From a virus, in IMG/VR virus record IMGVR_UViG_3300047457_000542, positions 1 to 36,743 of that record: 36,743 nt of DNA; one strand, 5' to 3'. This document shows positions 7,957 to 14,049 of the stretch, one piece after another. The notes below the pieces were generated by a model. It worked only from the letters and a program-made list of their open reading frames with translations, was not told the origin of the DNA and ran no database searches. Numbering within the stretch: position 1 is the first letter of the stretch; every line of letters starts with the position of its first letter. The position numbers and the translations under genes were made by a program.

Positions 7957-8210
7957 TGCGAGCCAACTTTGCAACAGGCGGCAGGGCAAGATTCCCGGCT
8001 GCACAGCGTCCGAGCAGCGCGGCGAATCCGTCGTGGTGGCACGAGCATCTCGCGCCACTGCGATCCATTCAGGAGGTTGCGCAGATGCTCGGCATGAATC
8101 CCAAGACAGTCGCGGCACACGAGAGCACGGCGATCCGCAAGTTGCGGCAAGCCATGCTCCTCATCGAAACCCATGCACCGAACGGGTACTCGTTCGGAAG
8201 GAGGCACTGA
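7956..8210 (+). CDS. Sigma-factor region-4-like helix-turn-helix protein, 84 aa
   Basis: Residues 36-64 (RSIQEVAQMLGMNPKTVAAHESTAIRKLR as a whole) follow the pattern of sigma-70 region 4.2: an initiating helix, a turn, and a recognition helix ending in E..A..KLR. There is no region 2 or 3, so this cannot be a complete sigma factor. It could be a promoter-specificity or transcription-takeover protein, or a simple HTH regulator. The ATG overlaps the previous stop by one base and is preceded by AGAGGAGG. The next gene starts on its stop codon, so three genes (7363, 7956, 8210) share one leader. Confidence 0.66.
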   Translation: MRANFATGGRARFPAAQRPSSAANPSWWHEHLAPLRSIQEVAQMLGMNPKTVAAHESTAIRKLRQAMLLIETHAPNGYSFGRRH

Positions 8211-8503
8211 TGTCATTCGGCAAGGCACATCTGCGGCACATCCAGCACTGCCTGCGTTCCAAGGCGAACAAGGATCTCAAGGCGAACGACCAGTACGCAG
8301 CGACCGCACTACGGCGCCTGCGCCTTGGTCGTGAGTGCGAGCGCATCATGTCGATGATCGAGGAGCGGGGCCACCTCCTCGAACCTCACGAGGTCGCCAC
8401 GGCACTTGGATGGACGCCGCCACTGATTGCTCTGGAGCCGCTCAACATCATCGCGCAGCGGTGGCTCGATCAGAGACACAGCGAGGAGGCAATCGAGGAG
8501 TGA
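8210..8503 (+). CDS. Small basic protein of unknown function, 97 aa
   Basis: The start ATG 8210 overlaps the previous stop by one base and follows GGAAGGAGG. The protein is mostly helical and basic at first (MSFGKAHLRHIQHCLRSKANKDLKAND), then ends in an acidic tail (RHSEEAIEE). No known domain is visible. It is the last gene of the unit led by copy 3, and leader copy 4 starts 9 bases after it. Confidence 0.66.
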   Translation: MSFGKAHLRHIQHCLRSKANKDLKANDQYAATALRRLRLGRECERIMSMIEERGHLLEPHEVATALGWTPPLIALEPLNIIAQRWLDQRHSEEAIEE

Positions 8504-8511
8504 CGCTACTC

Positions 8512-8600
8512 GCCACGCCCGCCGTCTACGGACGGCGGGCTGGCCTGCCGCGTCGGCAGGACTCAACACCAAACGCGGCACAGCCGCAGAAGGACTCGAC
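8512..8600 (+). promoter_or_regulatory. Three-hairpin leader, copy 4
   Basis: H1 (8512-8544) has stem CCCGCCGTC with GACGGCGGG and loop TACG. Compared with the other copies, A has become C on the 5' arm and T has become G on the 3' arm, so pairing is kept. H2 (8544-8560) is CCTGCCG, CGT, CGGCAGG. H3 (8575-8587) is GCGGC, ACA, GCCGC. AGAAGGA is at 8588-8594 and the ATG at 8601. Confidence 0.88.
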
Positions 8601-9155
8601 ATGAAACTCGCAACTCCGACACTCAACGCGTATGGCCTCGGACGATCACGCCGCACCGGACTGCGACAGGAGGCAGTCGGCAAGCGCAACCTCGGGATTC
8701 TGCAGACGCTCAAGGAGATGCAGGCCGTCACGCCCGGTGCCTGCATGATGCAGGCCACGATTCGGTACGACATGGAACGCGCCCCTCTCACAACCAACGC
8801 GGCGCAACTCGCCGAGATTGGCGTGGAATGCCTGCACGACAGGGAGAGCGACGATGTGCGCAACATCATCGCGCTCCTGCCGCAAGATGATGTCCGTCCG
8901 GCGCTCGTGAATCTGATCGAAGGGCTTGCGGACCTTGGCGTGTTCCTGCTGCACACCGATCACCTGACGGATCGAGAACTGCTGTCCGTCCTGATGCTCG
9001 ATGTCATTCGGCAAGAGGTGCGCGATCTGCCGCCGAGTCCCGGCGTGCATGAGTTCATCGACATCTCCGCATGTGCGGGCGCTCGGGGTCGGAGCGGCGT
9101 GACCGAGTGTGTGCGCGACACCTACCTGCCACAGCCCGCGAAGGTGTTGTCGTGA
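8601..9155 (+). CDS. Early-type protein of unknown function, 184 aa
   Basis: The start ATG 8601 follows AGAAGGA of leader copy 4; the frame is open further upstream but only through the leader and previous gene. The product is mainly helical, with a core at about residues 70-140 (LAEIGVECLHDRESDDVRNIIALLPQDDVRPALVNLIEGLADLG, positions only approximate). No known family or catalytic motif is visible. Its stop overlaps the start of the CxxCxxCC gene (GTGA at 9152-9155), so the two are coupled and may act together. Confidence 0.7.
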   Translation: MKLATPTLNAYGLGRSRRTGLRQEAVGKRNLGILQTLKEMQAVTPGACMMQATIRYDMERAPLTTNAAQLAEIGVECLHDRESDDVRNIIALLPQDDVRPALVNLIEGLADLGVFLLHTDHLTDRELLSVLMLDVIRQEVRDLPPSPGVHEFIDISACAGARGRSGVTECVRDTYLPQPAKVLS

Positions 9156-9577
9156 CATCGCTGTCGATCCTTCAGTCGAAGCGAGACTGCAACGGCTGCG
9201 CTGAGTGCTGCGTGACCATGAAGGTTGAGCGGCCCGACGGCTCATGGAAGGCATGCGGCGAAGACTGCGAGCATCTCGTCGGTACGGGCAAGCAGCGTGG
9301 CTGCGGCCAGTACGAGACGCGGTGGCCGGGCTGCAGAGACTTTGTGTGTGCGTGGGCGGCTGGCATCTTCCCAGAGGAGTTGTGGCCTGCGAAGACGCGA
9401 GTCGTTCCATCCTTCACGAAGGACGGCAACTCGCTCGTGCTCTACGAGCACATCGACAGACCCGGCGCGTTTCGTACCGGCAAACTTGCCGAGGTCATCG
9501 AGATCATGCGGCGCGAACTCAAGCGCGGCGTGCTCGTGGTTCGCGGCGACCATCGCACATACCTGCCGCCTCTGTAG
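9152..9577 (+). CDS. CxxCxxCC metal-binding protein (YkgJ/UPF0153-like), 141 aa
   Basis: The N-terminus carries CNGCAECC (C13, C16, C19, C20), the hallmark of the YkgJ/UPF0153 family of putative zinc- or iron-cluster-binding proteins. Further cysteines follow at 35, 39, 51, 61 and 66, within the length expected of that family. The role of these proteins is not well established. The start is GTG 9152, supported by GAAGG at 9140-9144 and by the GTGA overlap with the previous stop. A metal-cluster protein of this kind is unusual among phage early genes. Confidence 0.75.
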   Translation: MTSLSILQSKRDCNGCAECCVTMKVERPDGSWKACGEDCEHLVGTGKQRGCGQYETRWPGCRDFVCAWAAGIFPEELWPAKTRVVPSFTKDGNSLVLYEHIDRPGAFRTGKLAEVIEIMRRELKRGVLVVRGDHRTYLPPL

Positions 9578-9604
9578 GTCAGGACTGACCCACTGACGCT
9601 ACGA

Positions 9605-9695
9605 GCCACGCCAGCCGTCTTCGGACGGCTGGCTGGCCTGTCGCGTTGACAGGATCACTCTCTCAAACGCGGCACAGCCGCAGAAGGAGGCGACC
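9605..9695 (+). promoter_or_regulatory. Three-hairpin leader, copy 5
   Basis: H1 (9605-9637) has stem CCAGCCGTC with GACGGCTGG and a TTCG tetraloop. H2 (9637-9653) is CCTGTC, GCGTT, GACAGG; relative to copies 3 and 4 a C-G pair has become T-A on both arms. H3 (9669-9681) is GCGGC, ACA, GCCGC. AGAAGGAGG is at 9682-9690 and the ATG at 9696. Confidence 0.88.
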
Positions 9696-10553
9696 ATGGT
9701 CGCCATCGGAAACTCATCTTTGGTCATGCACGCAGGAGCGCACGCAGTCAGCCGCGAGGAAGTCTTCGCTGCTGCAACGCCTGACGCGACGGACACGCAC
9801 TTCCCGATCGCACATCGCAGCGTGCTGACTCATGTTCAGACCACGCTGGATGATCTCGGATGGAAGGTGACAGAGGAGGCGCACGCGATGCTTGGCGACG
9901 GACTGCGATACTTCGGGCTGCTCGCGATCGCGCGCTCGCACGGGTCTGCGGATTCGATCTACGGCACTGACAGCACCTACCAGTGGGTGCTCGGTATTCG
10001 CAACGCGCACGACAAGTCATTTGCGGCCGAAGCGATTCTCGGCACGCGCGTGTTCGTCTGCGACAACCTCGCCTTCAGCGGCAGCGGCCAGTCGGTGTTC
10101 CGCTTCAGCCGCAAGCACACGCGATTCATCGAGCGCGATATGCCCGGGCTCGTCGCAGGTGCGTTCGGTTCGATGGTGCAGGGCATGGCGATTGAGCAGA
10201 TGCGGATTGACGCGTACCGCAGTTGCAAGATCGACAGCGAGCCGCAGGTGCATGATTTGCTCGTGCGCGCGATGGATCGCCGAGCGATCACGCCGCAGAT
10301 GCTGCCTCATGTACTGCACGAGTGGCGACGCACGGATGGCCCGGGCGGTCTTGCAGAGGCGGCGCACGAGAAGGGCGACCACGCATTCGTTGATGCGACT
10401 GCGTGGCGTCTGCTCAACTGCGTCACCGAGGTCGAGAAGCGCAGCCCAAGTCCAATCGCAGCACCGAAGCGAAACAGTCGCTTGATCGGTCTGCTGGATG
10501 GTCTCGTCGGCGTCAGCGCGGGCGACGCCGTGCTTGACGAGTCTGCGGACTGA
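9696..10553 (+). CDS. DUF932 family protein, 285 aa
   Basis: The segment from about residue 36 to 145 matches the DUF932 pattern I know from phage and plasmid proteins: HFPIAHRSVL, GW.V.EEAHAMLGDGLRYFGLLAI, then LGIRNAHDKSFAAEAILGTRVFVCDNLAFSG and RKHT. The length is typical. The biochemical function of the family is unknown; members are common among early phage and plasmid accessory genes. The start follows AGAAGGAGG of leader copy 5. A 13-bp hairpin lies 17 bases after the stop, so this seems to close the leader-regulated block. Confidence 0.85.
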   Translation: MVAIGNSSLVMHAGAHAVSREEVFAAATPDATDTHFPIAHRSVLTHVQTTLDDLGWKVTEEAHAMLGDGLRYFGLLAIARSHGSADSIYGTDSTYQWVLGIRNAHDKSFAAEAILGTRVFVCDNLAFSGSGQSVFRFSRKHTRFIERDMPGLVAGAFGSMVQGMAIEQMRIDAYRSCKIDSEPQVHDLLVRAMDRRAITPQMLPHVLHEWRRTDGPGGLAEAAHEKGDHAFVDATAWRLLNCVTEVEKRSPSPIAAPKRNSRLIGLLDGLVGVSAGDAVLDESAD

Positions 10554-10569
10554 TTGATCGTGTAAGGGT

Positions 10570-10602
10570 GGGGCGGCGACTGCCGACAACAGTCGCCGCC
10601 CC
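10570..10602 (+). terminator. 13-bp perfect hairpin after the DUF932 gene
   Basis: GGGGCGGCGACTG (10570-10582) pairs perfectly with CAGTCGCCGCCCC (10590-10602) around loop CCGACAA. No U tract follows (TGCGAGC), so it may be a Rho-independent terminator of poor type, an mRNA end stabiliser or an RNase III site. It separates the leader-regulated block from the recombination genes. Confidence 0.5.
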
Positions 10603-10654
10603 TGCGAGCAAAGGACTCGACTTTCAAGGCTACCACTGAAGGAAACAACACACA

Positions 10655-10882
10655 ATGGCACACACGCACACATTCACAGAGCCACGGCGAGCCGTGGCTG
10701 TCATCATCGAACTGCAACACAATGGCGATCCATACGGGCGCGGGTTCACGGCGTCCGAGTCGCACGACGGCGGCGCGTCTTGGTTCTTTCGCGGCGACGC
10801 AGGCGCGCGGACGCGCGCATGGTGGCGTCATGAGGCACGACAGATCGGCGCAGTTCTGCGAGAAGTCGGAGGTCGCAAGTGA
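10655..10882 (+). CDS. Small hypothetical protein, 75 aa
   Basis: The start ATG 10655 is preceded by GAAGGAA at about 10638-10644. The protein begins MAHTHTFTEPRRAVAVIIEL, with a beta-like first half (VAVIIELQHNGDPYGRGFTASESHDGG) and a helical, Arg-rich second half. No family is recognised. Its stop codon overlaps the start region of the next gene (GTGATG at 10879-10884), which suggests co-translation with the small DNA-binding protein. Confidence 0.62.
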   Translation: MAHTHTFTEPRRAVAVIIELQHNGDPYGRGFTASESHDGGASWFFRGDAGARTRAWWRHEARQIGAVLREVGGRK

Positions 10883-11091
10883 TGCCGAAACTGTTACCGA
10901 CGCGACTTGTCGCCGACATCCTTGAGGTGTCGGTTTCCCGTGTATCGCAACTTGCGAAGGCACGGAATATCACGCCCACAGTTATTGCTGGTCGCAGGCT
11001 GTGGACAGAACAGCAAGTGTCTGATCTGCGACCGAAAAAGAATGGTAGACCACGGAAGGCCAAGCAGGCCGGAAAGGAAAGCGATCAATGA
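10882..11091 (+). CDS. Small MerR/AlpA/excisionase-like DNA-binding protein, 69 aa
   Basis: The first 45 residues, MPKLLPTRLVADILEVSVSR and onward to AGRRLWTEQQVSDL, have the form of a short winged-helix domain as in AlpA, Xis and MerR: a helix-turn-helix (VADILEVSVSRVSQLAKAR), a wing and a final helix. A basic tail (KKNGRPRKAKQAGK) follows. ATG 10882 has GGAGG at about 10868-10872; a GTG three bases earlier is also possible. No integrase is present, so a repressor or regulator is more likely than a true excisionase. Its stop overlaps the exonuclease start (ATGA). Confidence 0.7.
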   Translation: MPKLLPTRLVADILEVSVSRVSQLAKARNITPTVIAGRRLWTEQQVSDLRPKKNGRPRKAKQAGKESDQ

Positions 11092-11996
11092 TTACTGACA
11101 AGCAGCGCGACGAGCGCGCGAAGGGCATCGGCAGCAGCGAGGTCGCCACGATCCTGCGAATGAATCGGTGGCAGTCGCCGTTTGATCTGTGGGCAGTCAA
11201 GACGGGTCGCGCTCCAGCGATCGAAACCAATGACGCCATGCGACTTGGGCAGGTGCTGGAGCCGACGCTGCTGCAGTTAGCAGGCGAGCGACTTGGCCTG
11301 CGTGTGGTGCGACCGAGCACCACATTCGTCGGGCACAAGCCCATCTACCGCGCGAACATCGACGGCATGGTTGGTGAGGCGCGGCGCGGGTCTGACATCG
11401 TAGAGGTCAAGACCACAGGCGTGACAGACGGATGGGGCAAGGAGGGCACGAATGAAGTGCCCGCCTCTGTAATGTGCCAAGTCACCTATCAGATGGCTTG
11501 CAGTAGCAGCCATCTCGCTCATGTTGCGTGCCTGTCAGGCGCGTTTGGTCTCGCGTTCAAGTTGTATCGGGTCGAGTGGGACGCGGACTTGGCCGAGTAC
11601 ATCCTCGACAATGTGAACGCGTGGTGGGAGCGACACATCGTCAAGGATGAACCGCCCGAAGACACTGGCAGCCTCGACACGCTCAAGTCGCTTCATCGCA
11701 CTGACGAGGTGAAGGACATGAGCGGGCACTTGGAGAAGTTTCAGATCGAGGAAGCAGCGAAGTTGAAACTGGTGGACGCAGAGCGGCAGTACGAGCAGGC
11801 GAAGGCGTCGCTCGTGCAGGCTCTCGGCAACGCGCGACGCGGAGAGACCGGGCCGTACTCGGTCGCCGTGACAGAGGTGAGCACGGATCGTTTTGATCGA
11901 AAGGCATTTGAGGCAGAGCACGCGGAACTTGCCTCACGCTACATCGTGCCCGCTGGGTACAAGCGCATTGACATCCGCAAGCGAAAGGACGCATGA
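11088..11996 (+). CDS. YqaJ-type viral recombinase / lambda-exonuclease-fold nuclease, 302 aa
   Basis: The N-terminal 200 residues show the YqaJ nuclease pattern: GIGSSE (13-18), the conserved E58 in LGQVLEP, the metal-binding D92 in NIDG, EVKTT (106-110) and Q131 in QVTYQM. Such enzymes digest one strand of double-stranded DNA ends for recombination or replication restart. The C-terminal third is a charged helix (about residues 210-260). The gene directly after it encodes an ERF annealing protein, the usual partner. The start is fixed by the ATGA overlap with the upstream gene. Confidence 0.9.
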   Translation: MITDKQRDERAKGIGSSEVATILRMNRWQSPFDLWAVKTGRAPAIETNDAMRLGQVLEPTLLQLAGERLGLRVVRPSTTFVGHKPIYRANIDGMVGEARRGSDIVEVKTTGVTDGWGKEGTNEVPASVMCQVTYQMACSSSHLAHVACLSGAFGLAFKLYRVEWDADLAEYILDNVNAWWERHIVKDEPPEDTGSLDTLKSLHRTDEVKDMSGHLEKFQIEEAAKLKLVDAERQYEQAKASLVQALGNARRGETGPYSVAVTEVSTDRFDRKAFEAEHAELASRYIVPAGYKRIDIRKRKDA

Positions 11997-11997
11997 C

Positions 11998-12747
11998 ATG
12001 ACAAGCAGCAAGGACAAGATCGCACAGGCGATGATGACCGCAGCCGACGCCGACAAGGCGGCTGCTCGCGAGGAGATGGGTTGGCAGGCGCGGCTCGTTG
12101 CGGCGCAGATGGCGATGGCGAAGGTCACAAAGGACAGTCGCGTGGCATTCGGCAATCAACGCTACGCGTACACGAGTGCCGAAGACATGATCGGCGCGTG
12201 TCGCGAGGCGTTGCTTACGGCAGGGCTAGCACTGTTCAGGTCGTGGACACTGCAGCACACCGAGGCTGGATCGTTCGTCGTGTCTGACTTCACGCTGGCG
12301 TATCCGGGCGGCTCGCAGGTCGTCGGTGCGCTCGTGCCGTTTCCGATCGTGTCAACGAACGGCAAGGGCGAAGACAAGGCGGTCGCGACGGCGTTGACCT
12401 CAAGCCTTGGCTACTTCCTCCGAGACCTGCTACTTGTTCCGAAGGAGGATGACGCGCAGCAGACTGTGCGCGCACCGGAGATGGACGCGCGCGACGATCG
12501 CAAGGTGGTTGCGAAGCCACCGACGAAGGTCGAGCGACTCGGCTTGCAGAGCGCGGTCGATATCACCGCACGATGCAAGCGCGCAGGGACGACGATCGAG
12601 GCTCTTGCTGCAGCGATGAGAAAGGCAGGGCACGATGTCGGCAGTGAGGCGCACCAGTGGCCGGAAGCACTTCGCCCGCGCATCATGAAGTGGCTCGACT
12701 CGCTTGCTCCGCAGGTCGCAGTAGAGGAGGAGCCAGCACAAACCTAA
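11998..12747 (+). CDS. erf: ERF-family single-strand annealing protein, 249 aa
   Basis: The core (about residues 25-150) has the ERF signature: RYAYTSAEDMIGACREALL.AGLALF, then a P-rich loop and VATALTSSLGYFLRDLLLVPKEDD, where a conserved aromatic/glycine segment precedes the acidic end. ERF proteins anneal complementary single strands produced by the partner exonuclease. The C-terminal 90 residues are variable and may bind partners. ATG 11998 lies one base after the exonuclease stop, with a GAAAGGACG ribosome site at about 11983-11991; an upstream in-frame extension lies inside the nuclease gene. Confidence 0.85.
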   Translation: MTSSKDKIAQAMMTAADADKAAAREEMGWQARLVAAQMAMAKVTKDSRVAFGNQRYAYTSAEDMIGACREALLTAGLALFRSWTLQHTEAGSFVVSDFTLAYPGGSQVVGALVPFPIVSTNGKGEDKAVATALTSSLGYFLRDLLLVPKEDDAQQTVRAPEMDARDDRKVVAKPPTKVERLGLQSAVDITARCKRAGTTIEALAAAMRKAGHDVGSEAHQWPEALRPRIMKWLDSLAPQVAVEEEPAQT

Positions 12748-13152
12748 CTGTCCGACAAGACTTCCGCACTTTGCATAAGTAGCCTTTCGCTCGCGACTCC
12801 GGGAACGGGGTCGCGAGTGTTTCAAAAAGTATCGTTTGGCAGTCGTTACGATTCGCGCAACTCATCTGCCACGCTCGGAGGCAGCGACACCTGCGGGTGA
12901 ACGAGCAGCGCACCGACAGCGCTCTGATTCAGTCGATCGTGGCCGTGGCAGTTTGCACGGCAAGAGACAAGGACTCGCGACCTACCTTGTTCCGTGGCAT
13001 ACTTGCCGCGCACTCCAACCACGCAGGCGGTGGCTGCCGACACGAGCAGCGAAATGGCGAGATGCGTGGCACGACCGACGCTCACAGCGAAGGCGAGGCG
13101 ACCTGCGTTGGGTCGCACTCTCTCCGCTCTCGCGAATGAAGGGACTCACATC
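12748..13152. other. 405-bp region without a convincing gene
   Basis: The stretch after the ERF gene holds the hairpin at 12790-12817 and then about 330 bases without a credible gene. An 80-codon frame from GTG 12897 to 13139 has no properly spaced ribosome site and no domain. I searched by eye for -35/-10 pairs: TTGCAC (12953) and CATACT (12998) occur but are not well spaced with a partner. A promoter for the ParB-helicase-primase block is expected here but cannot be placed. Confidence 0.45.
12790..12822 (+). terminator. Terminator-like hairpin after the ERF gene
   Basis: CTCGCGACTCC (12790-12800) pairs with GGGGTCGCGAG (12807-12817), with one T-G wobble and loop GGGAAC, followed by TGTTTCAAAAAG. 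The stem is stable and lies 43 bases after the ERF stop, but the U-run is short. It is a probable intrinsic terminator for the recombination genes. Confidence 0.6.
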
Positions 13153-13959
13153 ATGCGAAAGATCAGACTGGAAGACATCGAACTAGCAGCGGCAATGCAA
13201 GCGCGAACAGCGATCAAGGAGGCAACCGTACAGGAGTACGCGGATGCGATGAAGAACGGCGCGAAGTTCCCGCCGATCACAGTGATGGCGATCGACGGCG
13301 CATCGAAGGCATTCTCTGTCATCGATGGATGGCATCGCGTTCAGGCTGCGAGACTCTTGGAGCGTAACACGATCGCTGCCGAGGTTATGACTGGCAGCAC
13401 GAACGCAGACGCGATGTGGGCGGCTGCGTCCATGAACATCGTGCACGGCTTGCGACGAACGAACGCCGACAAGGCGCGTGCTGTCACTCTCGCAATCGCT
13501 GCGCGACCCGATGCCACCTATGAACAGATCGCGTGCCAGTGCGGCGTAAGCGCAAGCATGGTCGCTGGCTACTTTGCGGCGCTGCAAGAGGTCGATCATG
13601 CGAACGCACAGCAGCCTGCGCCTGCTGTGGTTGAGCACGAGCGCGCAACACATCCCAAGGGGCGTGCGCGTCATGAGCAGAGAATGGCAGAGGCAGAGGC
13701 TCGCATTGGAACTGTGCTGCAGGAACTCGCTCGCGTGCATGACATGATCGCCGAGCTGGTCGAGCAGGATCATGGCGCGTACATCAACGCGCAGTCCGTG
13801 CTGTCGGATCTGACGAACGCCTCTGGTGCACTACAGCACGCGCGACCGCACAAGGTATGCCCGGTCTGCAACGGCGCAGGATGCGAGACCTGCAGAATGC
13901 TCGGATGGGTTAGCAAGAAACAGTGGCAACTGATCCCCGCAGCGATGCGCGGTCGATGA
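13153..13959 (+). CDS. ParB-like nuclease-domain protein with zinc knuckle, 268 aa
   Basis: Residues about 1-80 form a ParB/Srx-type domain (PPITVMAIDG...FSVIDGWHRVQAARLL, with the DGWHR box at 58-62). A helix-turn-helix follows at 103-140 (T.ADKARAVTLAIAARPDATYEQIACQCGVSASMV), as in KorB/ParB proteins. A long polar helix then leads to a C-terminal zinc knuckle (CPVC...C..C, residues 236-247). It should bind DNA; partition, plasmid-like replication control or host-DNA processing are possible. The start ATG 13153 has AAGGGA about 10 bases upstream; the frame is open to 12994, but that part looks non-coding. Confidence 0.8.
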   Translation: MRKIRLEDIELAAAMQARTAIKEATVQEYADAMKNGAKFPPITVMAIDGASKAFSVIDGWHRVQAARLLERNTIAAEVMTGSTNADAMWAAASMNIVHGLRRTNADKARAVTLAIAARPDATYEQIACQCGVSASMVAGYFAALQEVDHANAQQPAPAVVEHERATHPKGRARHEQRMAEAEARIGTVLQELARVHDMIAELVEQDHGAYINAQSVLSDLTNASGALQHARPHKVCPVCNGAGCETCRMLGWVSKKQWQLIPAAMRGR

Positions 13960-13978
13960 TGTGACAACACAGGAACAC

Positions 13979-14027
13979 GCGAGCGAGTGCTCGCACGAAC
14001 TTCGGGCGCGCCGCGTTGGCGCGCCCG
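13979..14027 (+). terminator. Two adjacent hairpins between ParB-like and helicase genes
   Basis: Hairpin one: GCGAGC (13979-13984), loop GAGT, GCTCGC (13989-13994). Hairpin two: CGGGCGCGCC (14003-14012), loop GCGTT, GGCGCGCCCG (14018-14027), followed by CTTTC. The second is very stable and lies 23 bases before the helicase ATG, so it may act as a partial terminator or control ribosome access. Confidence 0.5.
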
Positions 14028-14049
14028 CTTTCATATGCAAGGAGCAAAC

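Noticed and set aside
6343-9695. The five repeated elements as a CRISPR array or insertion-sequence remnants
   Set aside because: They are separated by genes of different length, not by regular spacers, and each carries a ribosome site for the following gene. The compensatory changes fit RNA hairpins.
12897-13139. Possible 80-codon gene starting at GTG in the gap before the ParB-like gene
   Set aside because: The only purine-rich sequence lies about 18 bases before the GTG, too far, and the translated product has no recognisable features.
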